Under the pieces are notes generated by a model, which was given only the letters and a program-made list of their open reading frames with translations, was not told the DNA's origin and made no database searches. A DNA stretch of 64,000 nt, taken from positions 806,001-870,000 of the forward strand of contig NC_019673.1 in NCBI RefSeq assembly GCF_000328705.1. The letters run 5' to 3'. The position numbers were made by a program, and so were the translations under genes. Within the stretch, counting starts at the first letter, position 1; the number at the start of each line of letters is the position of its first letter. This DNA comes from Saccharothrix espanaensis DSM 44229 (GTDB lineage Bacteria; Actinomycetota; Actinomycetes; Mycobacteriales; Pseudonocardiaceae). This document shows, piece by piece, positions 29,074-36,911 of this stretch.

Positions 29074-30338
29074 GCTGTCCTCCTCAAGTGCATGGCGGCG
29101 TACGAGCGCCAAGGGCGCCACGCCGCGTTGTCGGTGTTCAGGGGCACGTCCGGCGCGCCGAGCACGCGCATCACGACGTACCGGGCGATGTCCGGGCCGA
29201 CGCCGGGGAACGCGGCGAGCTCGGCGAGCAGCTCCTCGGCGTCCCGGCCGACGTCGACCACCAGGCTCCCGTCCGCCAGCGCCGCGGCCACCGGCGAGTC
29301 GATCGCCGAGGGCGCCGGGAAAAGGTGGGTGACCTCGCCGTCCGGCACGTCCAGCGGCTCGCCGGGCGACTCGTGGCCCAGCGCGCGCAGCAGGGTCTCC
29401 GCCCCGTCCACGCTGCCCGGCACCCGCACGCCCGGCCGGGACAGCACCAGCGGGCGCAGCACCGGGTCGCCGCCGAGGAACTCGTCCACGGCCTGCGGGT
29501 CGGCGTCGAGGTCGAGCAGCCGGCGCACCCGGCTCACCGCGCTGCCCAGGTCGCGCAGGTCGGTCAGCCGCAGCGAGCACGAGACGTACCCGTCGGCGGG
29601 CCGCAGGATCACCGTGGCCTGGCCGTGCGGCAGGCGCAGCGACCGGGCGTAGGTGGTGTCGGTCACGTGCTCCACGCCCGGGATGGCCGACGCCCGGAAG
29701 AACGCCAGCAGGCCCGGCGCGTCGAACGGCGGCCGGTAGGGCAGGCGCAGCGTGATCCGGCCCGCCGCGCCCACCACCGACCGCGCCGAGCGCAGGTCCG
29801 ACGGCGTCGAGGCGAACACCGTGCGGATGGTGTCGTTGAACTGGCGGACGCTGGCGAACCCGGCTGCGAACGCGATGTCGGTGAACGACAGGTCTGTCGT
29901 CTCGATCAGCAGCCGGGCCGAGTGCGCCCGGTGCGCGCGGGCCAGCGCCAGCGGTCCGGCGCCCAGCTCGGCGGTCAGCACCCTGGTCAGGTGGCGTTCG
30001 GAGTAGCCGAGCCGCTGCGCCAGGCCCGGTACGCCGTCGCGTTCCACGACGCCGTCGGAGATCAGCCGCATCGCGCGGGCGGCGAGGTCGGCGCGCAGGT
30101 TCCACTCCGGCGAGCCGGGCACGGCGTCGGGCAGGCAGCGCCGGCACGCCCGGTAGCCGGCCGACTGCGCGGCGGCGGCGGTCGGGTAGAACTCGGCGTT
30201 GCGCTGCTTGGGGGTGACCGCCGGGCAGGACGGCCGGCAGTAGATCCGGGTGGTCCGCACCGCGAGGATGAAGCACCCGTCGAAGCGGGCGTCACGGGCG
30301 GCGACGGCCCGGTAGGCACGTTCGGCGTCGACCAACAT
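29070..30338 (-). CDS. alkA: Ada-AlkA fusion: methyl-sensing activator with 3-methyladenine glycosylase domain
   Basis: A 422-residue protein. The N-terminal Ada zinc domain has IYCRPSC and CRRC (four zinc cysteines, the first being the methyl acceptor). AraC-type helix-turn-helix segments follow (about 90-180: LGYSERHLTRVLTAELG). The AlkA N-domain (THLRLPYRPPF-like start ITLRLPYRPPFD) and the HhH-GPD segment LAAFPGVGPDIARYVVMRVLG come next. It would sense methylphosphotriesters, activate its own operon with ogt, and excise alkylated bases. Odd point: after the likely catalytic Asp (LNTDN) only three residues precede WRPWRSYA, about 20 fewer than in E. coli AlkA. Start ATG 30338. Confidence 0.88.
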   Translation of the reverse strand: MLVDAERAYRAVAARDARFDGCFILAVRTTRIYCRPSCPAVTPKQRNAEFYPTAAAAQSAGYRACRRCLPDAVPGSPEWNLRADLAARAMRLISDGVVERDGVPGLAQRLGYSERHLTRVLTAELGAGPLALARAHRAHSARLLIETTDLSFTDIAFAAGFASVRQFNDTIRTVFASTPSDLRSARSVVGAAGRITLRLPYRPPFDAPGLLAFFRASAIPGVEHVTDTTYARSLRLPHGQATVILRPADGYVSCSLRLTDLRDLGSAVSRVRRLLDLDADPQAVDEFLGGDPVLRPLVLSRPGVRVPGSVDGAETLLRALGHESPGEPLDVPDGEVTHLFPAPSAIDSPVAAALADGSLVVDVGRDAEELLAELAAFPGVGPDIARYVVMRVLGAPDVPLNTDNAAWRPWRSYAAMHLRRTA

Positions 30339-30403
30339 GGCGTTCACTCTGCCACCGCCGGCACCAGCGGTCTCGCGGGAATCGGACACGGCGTCCGGGC
30401 GCG

Positions 30404-30409
30404 TAGACT
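30404..30409 (+). promoter_or_regulatory. -10 box of ychF (leaderless start)
   Basis: TAGACT ends eight bases before GTG 30418, with no Shine-Dalgarno sequence between; a leaderless transcript is likely. The spacer to the divergent Ada-AlkA gene is only 79 bp, so both promoters are packed here. Confidence 0.6.
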
Positions 30410-30417
30410 CACCCACC

Positions 30418-31497
30418 GTGAGTTTGACCCTCGGCATCGTCGGCCTGCCCAACGTCGGCAAGTCCACCCTGTTCAACGCCCTCACGCGCAACGACGTGCT
30501 GGCCGCGAACTACCCGTTTGCGACCATCGAGCCGAACGTCGGCGTGGTGCCGCTGCCGGACTCCCGCCTGGCCAAGTTGGCGGAGATCTTCGGCTCCGAG
30601 CGCGAGGTGCCCGCCGTGGTGTCGTTCGTCGACATCGCGGGCATCGTGAAGGGGGCGTCCGAAGGCGCCGGGCTGGGCAACAAGTTCCTCGCCAACATCC
30701 GCGAGGCCAACGCCATCTGCCAGGTCATCCGGGTCTTCGACGACTCGGACGTGGTGCACGTGGACGGCCGCGTCGACCCGGCGGCCGACATCGAGACGAT
30801 CAACACCGAGTTGATCCTCGCCGACCTCCAGACGCTGGAGAAGGTCGTGCCCCGGCTGGAGAAGGAGGCCCGGACCCAGAAGGACCGCAGGCCCGCGCTG
30901 GACGCCGCGGTCAAGGCCCGCGAGATCCTCGACTCCGGCCGCACCCTGTTCCACGCCCAGTCCGAGGTGGACGGTGAGCTGCTGCGCGAGCTGAGCCTGC
31001 TGACCACCAAGCCGTTCCTCTACGTGTTCAACGCCGACGAGAGCATCCTGACCGACGACGCGAAGGTCAAGGAGCTGCGCGAACTGGTCGCGCCGGCGGA
31101 CGCGGTGTTCCTCGACGCCAAGGTCGAGGCGGAGCTGCTGGAGCTGGACGAGGAGTCGGCGCGCGAGCTGCTGGAGTCCATCGGCCAGCACGAACCGGGC
31201 CTGTACGGCCTGGCCCGCGCCGGCTTCCACACCCTGGGCCTGCAGACCTACCTCACGGCGGGCCCGAAGGAGTCCCGCGCGTGGACCATCCCGAAGGGCG
31301 CGACCGCCCCGCAGGCGGCCGGCGTGATCCACACCGACTTCGAGCGCGGCTTCATCAAGGCCGAGGTCGTGTCCTTCGCCGACCTCGTGGAAGCGGGCTC
31401 GATGGCTGCCGCGAAGGCCGCCGGCAAGGTCCGCATGGAGGGCAAGGACTACGTGATGGTGGACGGCGACGTGGTCGAGTTCCGCTTCAACGTCTGA
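30418..31497 (+). CDS. ychF: Ribosome-binding ATPase YchF (OBG family)
   Basis: The 359-residue OBG-family P-loop protein has G1 GIVGLPNVGKSTLFN (about 6-20), G3 DIAGIVKGASEGAGLGNKF, a G4-position Asn-x-x-Glu-type motif (VFNADES) as in ATP-preferring YchF, and a C-terminal TGS domain (SFADLVEAGSM...GKDYVMVDGDVVEFRFNV). It binds ribosomes and ATP and takes part in stress responses. GTG 30418 gives the family N-terminus MSLTLGIVGLPNVGKS. Confidence 0.95.
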   Translation: MSLTLGIVGLPNVGKSTLFNALTRNDVLAANYPFATIEPNVGVVPLPDSRLAKLAEIFGSEREVPAVVSFVDIAGIVKGASEGAGLGNKFLANIREANAICQVIRVFDDSDVVHVDGRVDPAADIETINTELILADLQTLEKVVPRLEKEARTQKDRRPALDAAVKAREILDSGRTLFHAQSEVDGELLRELSLLTTKPFLYVFNADESILTDDAKVKELRELVAPADAVFLDAKVEAELLELDEESARELLESIGQHEPGLYGLARAGFHTLGLQTYLTAGPKESRAWTIPKGATAPQAAGVIHTDFERGFIKAEVVSFADLVEAGSMAAAKAAGKVRMEGKDYVMVDGDVVEFRFNV

Positions 31498-31558
31498 CTA
31501 GGCGTACGACCGCGCCGCGGTGCCCGGCCGGGCGGGAGCGGTGTCCACGCCCTTCGGT

Positions 31559-31584
31559 GAGTGGTACGGTATGTGGTACCACTC
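31559..31584. promoter_or_regulatory. Inverted-repeat operator of the toxin-antitoxin operon
   Basis: GAGTGGTAC (31559-31567) and GTACCACTC (31576-31584) form a perfect 9-bp inverted repeat with an eight-base spacer, 18 bp before the antitoxin start. A direct GTGGTAC repeat is included. This is where the Phd/YefM antitoxin would bind for autoregulation. Confidence 0.8.
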
Positions 31585-31602
31585 GCTGAAGGGGGTAGAG
31601 CC

Positions 31603-31884
31603 GTGTCCGTCACCGCGAGTAAAGCGCGCAAGGACCTGTTCCCACTGATCAAGAAGGTCAACGAGGATCACGACGCGATCGAGATCGTCTCGAAGCACGG
31701 GAACGCGGTGCTCGTCTCGGCCGAGGACTACGCGTCCTTGCGCGAGGGGTCGTACCTCCTCCGCTCGCCGGCGAACGCCCGCCGTCTGCTCAAGTCCTAC
31801 GAGAACGCGCTCGGTCGCGCCGACGTGTCCGAGCGCGAGCTGATCAACCCCGATCAGGCGGATGCGGAGCGCGGCGGCGCGTGA
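31603..31884 (+). CDS. yefM: Phd/YefM-family antitoxin
   Basis: The 93-residue antitoxin has the Phd/YefM N-terminal DNA-binding domain ([45 protein letters not shown]) and a C-terminal toxin-wrapping segment with charged residues ([24 protein letters not shown]). It should neutralise the YoeB-type toxin encoded next and repress the operon through the inverted repeat just upstream. The start is GTG 31603. Its stop overlaps the toxin start as GTGA. Confidence 0.92.
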   Translation: MSVTASKARKDLFPLIKKVNEDHDAIEIVSKHGNAVLVSAEDYASLREGSYLLRSPANARRLLKSYENALGRADVSERELINPDQADAERGGA

Positions 31885-32135
31885 GGCTCGTTTTCGAGAA
31901 CCAGGGCTGGGAGGACTACACGTCCTGGTTGAAGAACGACCGGAAGATGCTCGTCCGGATCAACAAGCTCATCGAGGACGTCCTGCGGGATCCGTTCACG
32001 GGGATCGGCAAGCCGGAGCCGTTGAAGTTCCACCTGCCCGGGGCTTGGTCGCGGCGCATCGACGACGAGCACCGCCTCGTCTACCTCGTCACCGACGAGG
32101 AGATCATCGTGCTGGCCGCTCGCTACCACTACTGA
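31881..32135 (+). CDS. yoeB: YoeB/Txe-family ribosome-dependent mRNA endonuclease toxin
   Basis: The 84-residue toxin is full length. Its core runs [46 protein letters not shown], followed by the catalytic stretch [28 protein letters not shown] with the Glu/Arg/His/Tyr residues of YoeB all present. It would cut mRNA in the ribosomal A site when free of its antitoxin. The GTG start overlaps the antitoxin stop by four bases. All key residues are present, so the pair looks functional. Confidence 0.93.
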   Translation: MRLVFENQGWEDYTSWLKNDRKMLVRINKLIEDVLRDPFTGIGKPEPLKFHLPGAWSRRIDDEHRLVYLVTDEEIIVLAARYHY

Positions 32136-32195
32136 TCCGCTGTGCGACCGACGGCCAGTGCCGTCCTGTCCCGATGACGACCCGTGGTGACGAAC

Positions 32196-32224
32196 GGGCC
32201 CCCCGACGGTGTGTCGGGAGGCCC
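32196..32224. terminator. Bidirectional terminator after the toxin-antitoxin operon
   Basis: GGGCCCCCCGAC and GTCGGGAGGCCC form a 12-bp stem with one mismatch and a five-base loop. It lies between the toxin gene and the convergent 34-residue membrane peptide gene and could serve both. Confidence 0.8.
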
Positions 32225-32252
32225 CTGGTTGCCATGTCAGTTGATCACGGCG

Positions 32253-32357
32253 TCAACGCACGTGGTTGCGGCTGTGCCGGGCGAGCGCGAACACGCCCCC
32301 GGCGGTGGCCAGCATCCCGAGTGCTGCGACGGTGAACACGACGATGTCGGCGGTCAT
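32253..32357 (-). CDS. 34-residue single-pass membrane peptide
   Basis: A small gene: ATG 32357 with AAGGGG six bases upstream, 34 codons, TGA. The product is MTADIVVFTVAALGMLATAG followed by GVFALARHSRNHVR: one hydrophobic helix (about residues 4-26) and a short basic tail, which predicts a cytoplasmic C-terminus. It is divergent from the GT87 gene and converges on the toxin-antitoxin terminator. Function unknown. The ribosome-binding site, hydrophobic profile and flanking terminator support it as real. Confidence 0.68.
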   Translation of the reverse strand: MTADIVVFTVAALGMLATAGGVFALARHSRNHVR

Positions 32358-32458
32358 GCGAATCCCCTTGCGTTGATCTCCCACTCGTCTTGACGTCCGG
32401 GTACCCCGTTTCGTGGCCCGGCAGTCGTGCAATTCACACGATCGTGGAGGTAGTGGCT

Positions 32459-33664
32459 GTGAACCTGCGGGCTGTGGAGGCTCGGGTCCTCGCCGTCGCG
32501 CCGTGGCTGTTCGGGCTCTCGCTGGCCGGCCACCTGGTGATGGTGGCGTTCCAGACCCAGATGACCATGATCGACCTGATGGTCTACCGCAACGGCTCGC
32601 CGGAGCTGTTCACCGGTGAGCTGTACCAGTGGCGGCTCAGCGAGTTCTCCGACAAGTTCGCCCTGCCGTTCACCTACCCGCCGTTCGCCGCGTTCGCGTT
32701 CCTGCCGCTGTCGTGGATCTCGTGGGAGGCATCGCGCTGGGTCTGGCAGCTCCTGTGCCTGTTCTGCCTGTGGTTCCTGGTGCGCAAGTCGCTGACCCTG
32801 GTCGGCAGCAACGACCCGCGCCGCGCGATGCTGTGGACCGGGCTGTTCGTCTGGGTCGAGCCCGTCCGCACCACGCTCAACTACGGCCAGATCAACCTCG
32901 TCCTGGCCGCCCTGCTGGTCGGCACGGTGGTCAGCGCCCGGCCGTGGGTGGGCGGCGCGGGCGTCGGCATCGCGGCCGGGATCAAGCTCACCCCGGCCAT
33001 CACCGGCCTCTACTTCCTGGTCACCCGCAACTTCAAGGCCGCCGCCTGGTCCATCGCCGCGTTCGGCGGCACGGTCGGCCTGGGCTACCTGCTCTCCGCC
33101 CGCCAGTCGAACCAGTTCTGGTTCGAGCTGCTGGGCGACGCCACCCGGGTCGGGCCGGTCGGCTCGGCGATCAACCAGTCGCTGCGCGGCGCGCTGTCCC
33201 GGACCGTCGGCTACGACGTGCAGACCGGCCCGATCTTCCTGGTCGGCGCGCTGGTGGCGGTCGGGCTCGCGGCGTGGGCGCTGCACTCGGCGGTGCGCGC
33301 CAAGGACACGCTGGCGATGCTGGTCGCCGTGCAGTTCCTCGGGCTGCTGGTGTCGCCGATCTCGTGGAGCCACCACTGGGTGTGGGCGATCCCGGCCCTG
33401 CTGTGGCTGGTCCACGGCAAGGCGCGCGGCCCGCTGGTGACCGCGACGGCGTGGGCGTGGCTGCTCGCGATCGGCAGCTACCTGATCTCGATCCTGCTCA
33501 TCCTGCAGGAGTCGATCTGGATCATCCCGCGCCCGTGGTACCTCTCGCTGCTGGGCTGGGTCTACCCGGCGGTCGGCCTGCTCACGCTGGTCACGATCGC
33601 CGTGGCGCTGCGGCGGAGGTCACCCGAGCGCGTCGAGCACGCCGTCGATCTCGCCCGCCAGTGA
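32459..33664 (+). CDS. GT87/DUF2029-family polyprenyl-phosphate-dependent membrane glycosyltransferase
   Basis: The 401-residue protein has about ten membrane helices and the GT-C pattern of GT87. An acidic residue follows the first helix (MIDLMVYRNGSP), then FTYPPFAAFAFLPLS, NYGQINLVLAALL, GIAAGIKLTPAI and PISWSHHWVWAIPALLW. Mycobacterial relatives (PimE and related mannosyltransferases) use polyprenyl-phosphate-mannose on the outer face of the membrane. Which acceptor is used here cannot be told. GTG 32459 is preferred, eight bases after GGAGG. It overlaps the convergent dehydratase gene by 45 bp. Confidence 0.85.
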   Translation: MNLRAVEARVLAVAPWLFGLSLAGHLVMVAFQTQMTMIDLMVYRNGSPELFTGELYQWRLSEFSDKFALPFTYPPFAAFAFLPLSWISWEASRWVWQLLCLFCLWFLVRKSLTLVGSNDPRRAMLWTGLFVWVEPVRTTLNYGQINLVLAALLVGTVVSARPWVGGAGVGIAAGIKLTPAITGLYFLVTRNFKAAAWSIAAFGGTVGLGYLLSARQSNQFWFELLGDATRVGPVGSAINQSLRGALSRTVGYDVQTGPIFLVGALVAVGLAAWALHSAVRAKDTLAMLVAVQFLGLLVSPISWSHHWVWAIPALLWLVHGKARGPLVTATAWAWLLAIGSYLISILLILQESIWIIPRPWYLSLLGWVYPAVGLLTLVTIAVALRRRSPERVEHAVDLARQ

Positions 33665-33913
33665 CACGTCCAGCGCGGTGATCCCGCCGCTGGAGTGCGT
33701 GCTGCACCGGAAGACCAGCGTGCGCCAGCGGATGTCGATGTCCGGGTGGTGGTCGTCGTTCTCGGCGATCTCGGCCACCCGGTTCACCACCTGGATCGCC
33801 CGCGCGAAGCTCGGCAGCTCCGCCGTGCGCACGAGCGCGGCGTCCTGGGCGGTCCAGTCGGGCAGTGCGGACAGGGCAGCGGTCACCTGGTCGTCGGTCA
33901 GCAGCTCGGCCAT
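33620..33913 (-). CDS. phhB: 4a-hydroxytetrahydrobiopterin (pterin-4a-carbinolamine) dehydratase
   Basis: The 97-residue PCD/DCoH-fold protein has the active-site motif ENDDHHPDIDIRWRTLVFRCSTHSSGGIT with the histidine pair and Asp/Trp typical of the family, preceded by FARAIQVVNRVAEIAE. It would recycle 4a-carbinolamine pterins, or act in a molybdopterin or other pterin context; no aromatic hydroxylase gene is in view. It is divergent from the TPP-riboswitch transcript, about 40 bp away. Confidence 0.9.
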   Translation of the reverse strand: MAELLTDDQVTAALSALPDWTAQDAALVRTAELPSFARAIQVVNRVAEIAENDDHHPDIDIRWRTLVFRCSTHSSGGITALDVSLAGEIDGVLDALG

Positions 33914-33939
33914 GTCCTCGATCGTCCCACCACGTCGCG

Positions 33940-33945
33940 TAGGGT
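33940..33945 (+). promoter_or_regulatory. -10 box for the thiBPQ riboswitch transcript
   Basis: TAGGGT lies about eight bases before the first bases of the TPP aptamer, so transcription would begin at the 5' edge of the riboswitch. Confidence 0.5.
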
Positions 33946-33953
33946 GCGAGGTC

Positions 33954-34045
33954 ACCACGGGAGTCCGGTGCTGCGCCGGGCTGAGAGGAGGGCTCGCAAG
34001 CCCTCGACCGTCCACACCTGATCCGGGTCATGCCGGTGTAGGGAG
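33954..34045 (+). promoter_or_regulatory. TPP riboswitch (THI element)
   Basis: The conserved THI blocks are present in order: CCACGGGAGTCCGG, GGGCTGAGAGGAGGGC (the CUGAGA pyrimidine-sensor core), a variable GC hairpin CTCGCAAGCCCTCG, then ACCTGATCCGGGTCATGCCGG and TGTAGGGAG closing the P1 stem. The last block overlaps the Shine-Dalgarno sequence (AGGGAG) of the lipoprotein gene, so TPP binding should hide the ribosome site: translational control. The downstream genes encode a thiamine-type ABC importer. Confidence 0.95.
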
Positions 34046-34050
34046 AGATG

Positions 34051-35085
34051 ATGCTTCGACGCGTGCTGACCGCCGCCATCGCCGGGGTCGCGCTGACCTC
34101 GTGCTCCGTCACCGCCAACGACCCGCCGCCTGCGGGCGAGCGGGTGGTGACCCTCGTCACCCACGATTCGTTCGGGGTCTCGCCGGAGGTCCTCGACGCC
34201 TTCAAGGCCGAGACCGGGATCACGGTCAAGCCGCTGGCGTCGGGCGACGCCGGCGAGCTGACCAACAAGCTGGTGCTGACCAAGGCCAACCCGCTGGGTG
34301 ACGTGGCGTTCGGCGTCGACTCGACGTTCGCGTCCCGGGCGCTCAAGGAGGGCGTGTTCGCCGAGTACGCCTCGCCCGAGGCGGGCAAGGGCGCGCAGCG
34401 CTACCAGCTCGACCCGCCGAACCGGCTGCACGCGGTCGACGTCGGCGACGTGTGCGTGAACATCGACGTCGTCGCGTTCAAGGACTCGGGCGCGCCGGCG
34501 TCGTACGCCGACCTGGCCGACCCGAAGTACAAGGACAAGCTGGTCGTCGAGGACCCGGCGACCTCGTCGCCGGGCCTGGCGTTCCTGCTCGGCACGATCG
34601 CCGAGTTCGGCGAGTCCGGCTGGCAGGACTACTGGTCCAAGCTCAAGGGCAACGGCGTGAAGGTCGTCAGCGGCTGGGAGGAGGCCTACACCCAGGACTT
34701 CTCCGGCTCCAGCGGCAAGGGCCCGCGCCCGGTCGTGGTGTCCTACGCGTCCTCGCCGTCCGCCGAGATCGGCGACGACGGCACCCCGCGCACCAAGGCG
34801 CTGCTCGACACCTGCTACCGGCAGGTGGAGTACGCGGGCGTGCTGGACGGCGCGAAGAACACCGACGACGCGCGCAAGGTCGTCGACTTCCTGCTGTCGG
34901 ACAAGTTCCAGGCGGACGTGCCCGGGAAGATGTACGTCTACCCGTCCCGCGAGGGCGTGGCGCTGCCCGAGGCGTGGACCAAGGCCGCACCCCTGCCGGC
35001 GAAGGCGCGCACCCTGCCCGCGAGCCAGGTCGACGCGAACCGCGAGCAGTGGGTCCAGCAGTGGCGCACCCTGGTCCAGGGCTGA
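34051..35085 (+). CDS. thiB: Thiamine ABC transporter substrate-binding lipoprotein
   Basis: The 344-residue lipoprotein has signal and lipobox LTSC-S near residue 17, then a type II periplasmic binding fold (VVTLVTHDSFGVSPEVLDAFKAETGITVKPLASGDAGELTNKLVLTKANPLGDVAFGVDSTF) as in ThiB/TbpA. It binds thiamine or its phosphates outside the membrane. Two ATGs are adjacent (34048, 34051); the second is better spaced from AGGGAG. Expression is under the TPP riboswitch just upstream. Confidence 0.92.
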   Translation: MLRRVLTAAIAGVALTSCSVTANDPPPAGERVVTLVTHDSFGVSPEVLDAFKAETGITVKPLASGDAGELTNKLVLTKANPLGDVAFGVDSTFASRALKEGVFAEYASPEAGKGAQRYQLDPPNRLHAVDVGDVCVNIDVVAFKDSGAPASYADLADPKYKDKLVVEDPATSSPGLAFLLGTIAEFGESGWQDYWSKLKGNGVKVVSGWEEAYTQDFSGSSGKGPRPVVVSYASSPSAEIGDDGTPRTKALLDTCYRQVEYAGVLDGAKNTDDARKVVDFLLSDKFQADVPGKMYVYPSREGVALPEAWTKAAPLPAKARTLPASQVDANREQWVQQWRTLVQG

Positions 35086-36911
35086 GCTCTCCCGACGGCT
35101 CCGCGGCACCTCGCACGTCCGGGACCCAGCGGCCTGAAGATCAGCGGCCCGACGGCCCGCAGCCCGAAGATCAGCGGCCAAGTGGTCGGTGGTCCGCAGG
35201 TCGTGGGTCCGCGGGGCGCGGGCCAGGAGGTCGTGGGCCCGGAAGACGTGGGCCTGGCAGGCGTGGGCCCGCGGGTCGGTGGTCCTTCGGGGTTCGGCGG
35301 TCCGGGGCGCGGGCGTCCGGGGCGCGGTGGACGGGTGCGCGGCTGGGGTGGACGGCGGCGGCCTTGCTGCCGCTGGCGTTCCTCGGGGTGTTCTTCGCCT
35401 GGCCGGTGGCCGCGATCATCGGTCTCGGGCTCGGTGACGGCGGGGTGTGGCCCGCGCTGGTCGACCCGCGCACGTGGGGGCTGATCGGGTTCACCCTCGG
35501 GCAGGCCGCGGCCGCCACGGCGCTGGCGCTGCTCACGGGGCTGCCGGTGGCGTTCCTGCTGGCTCGTTGCCGGGTGCGTGGTTCGGGGGTGGTGCGGGCG
35601 GCGGTGATGGTGCCGTTCGTGCTGCCGACCGTCGTGGTCGGGTTGGCGTTCCGGGCGCTGTGGCCCGATGGCGGCGTGCTGCCGATCGTGCTGGCCAACG
35701 CGTTCTTCAACGTCGCCGTGGTCGCGCGGACCGTCGGCGGGCTGTGGGCGAAGGTCGACCGGCGGGCCGAGGACGCGGCGCGGGCGCTGGGCGCGTCCCG
35801 GCTGCGCGCCTTCACCTCCGTGGTGCTGCCCGCGCTGGCCCCCGCGATCGGGTCGGCGGCGTCGGTGGTGTTCCTGTTCTGCGCCACCAGCTTCGGCGTG
35901 GTGCTGGTGCTGGGCGGCGCGCGCTACCGGACGTTGGAGACCGAGATCTACCTGCGCACGGTCGAGCTGTTCGACCTGTCGGGCGCGGCGGCGCTGTCGT
36001 TGTTGCAGTTCGCGGCGGTGCTGGCGGTGCTGCTGCTGGGCGGTGCGGCCCGTCGGCGGCGGGAGAAGTCGCTGGCGCTGCGGGTCGAGAGCACCCGGCG
36101 GCCGGTCGGCGGTGAGTGGGGCGTCGTCGCGGCGGCGTGGCTCGTGGTGTGCGCGCTGCTGTTGCCCGTCGTGGGCCTGCTGGTCCGCTCGCTGTCAACC
36201 GGGGACGGGTGGAGCCTGGCCGGGTACCGGGCGCTGGCCGGGACGGGGGAGCGCGGGACGCTCGCGGTGTCCGGGTGGCAGGCGGCGGTGAACTCGGTGC
36301 GGGTCGCCACCGACGCGACCCTGGTGGCGCTGCTGGTCGGTGTCGTGTCGGCGGTGGTGCTGGTCGGCTTGCGCCGGCACCGGTCGTGGTTCGCCGAGGC
36401 GCTGGACACCGCGTTGATGCTGCCGCTGGGGGTGTCCGCGGTGACGGTCGGGTTCGGCTACCTGATCACCATGGACGCGCTGCCCGGTGACTTCCGGACC
36501 TCGCCGCTGCTCGTGCCGCTGGCGCAGGCGCTGGTGGTGACGCCGCTGATCGTGCGGATCGTGCTGCCGGTGCTGCGGGCGGTGGACGAACGGCTGCGGC
36601 AGGCGGCGTCGTCGCTGGGCGCGAGCCCGTGGAAGGTGTGGCGCGAGGTCGACCTGCCGCTGGCGTCGCGGTCGCTGGTCGCCGCGGCCGGGTTCGGGTT
36701 CGTGGTGGCGCTCGGGGAGTTCGGGGCGACCAGCTTCCTGGCCCGGCCGGACGCGCCGACGCTGCCGGTGGTGATCGCCCGGCTGATGGCGCGGCCGGGG
36801 GAGTTGAACAGCCAGATGGCGTACGCGGCGTGCGCGCTGCTGATGGTGGTGACCACGGCGGCGGTGCTGCTGATCGAGCGGCTGCGGGTGCCGGCCGGCG
36901 GGGAGTTCTAG
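35061..36911 (+). CDS. thiP: Thiamine ABC transporter permease (two fused permease domains), uncertain start
   Basis: From about 35340 the frame encodes a ThiP-like protein: two BPD_transp_1 domains with 11-12 helices and EAA loops (EDAARALGASRLRAFTSVVLPAL; RQAASSLGASPWKVWREVDLPL), ending LIERLRVPAGGEF. The 5' end is odd. In frame, no ATG, GTG or TTG occurs between GTG 35061 (inside the thiB end) and TTG 35364, which would cut into the first helix. Starting at 35061 adds about 95 residues of Gly/Arg/Pro-rich repeats (GRGPGGRGPGRRGP). A slipped start inside the repeat tract, or a rare start such as CTG, are alternatives. Confidence 0.75.
   Translation: MAHPGPGLSSPDGSAAPRTSGTQRPEDQRPDGPQPEDQRPSGRWSAGRGSAGRGPGGRGPGRRGPGRRGPAGRWSFGVRRSGARASGARWTGARLGWTAAALLPLAFLGVFFAWPVAAIIGLGLGDGGVWPALVDPRTWGLIGFTLGQAAAATALALLTGLPVAFLLARCRVRGSGVVRAAVMVPFVLPTVVVGLAFRALWPDGGVLPIVLANAFFNVAVVARTVGGLWAKVDRRAEDAARALGASRLRAFTSVVLPALAPAIGSAASVVFLFCATSFGVVLVLGGARYRTLETEIYLRTVELFDLSGAAALSLLQFAAVLAVLLLGGAARRRREKSLALRVESTRRPVGGEWGVVAAAWLVVCALLLPVVGLLVRSLSTGDGWSLAGYRALAGTGERGTLAVSGWQAAVNSVRVATDATLVALLVGVVSAVVLVGLRRHRSWFAEALDTALMLPLGVSAVTVGFGYLITMDALPGDFRTSPLLVPLAQALVVTPLIVRIVLPVLRAVDERLRQAASSLGASPWKVWREVDLPLASRSLVAAAGFGFVVALGEFGATSFLARPDAPTLPVVIARLMARPGELNSQMAYAACALLMVVTTAAVLLIERLRVPAGGEF
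35175..35340 (+). repeat. Degenerate GGTCGTGGGTCC-type repeat tract at the thiB/thiP junction
   Basis: About 165 bp of imperfect short repeats around GTCGTGGGCCCG and GGCGTGGGCCCGCGGG, with further CGGGGCGCGGGCG repeats to 35330. The tract lies exactly where the start of thiP should be and leaves the start codon unclear. Confidence 0.75.
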
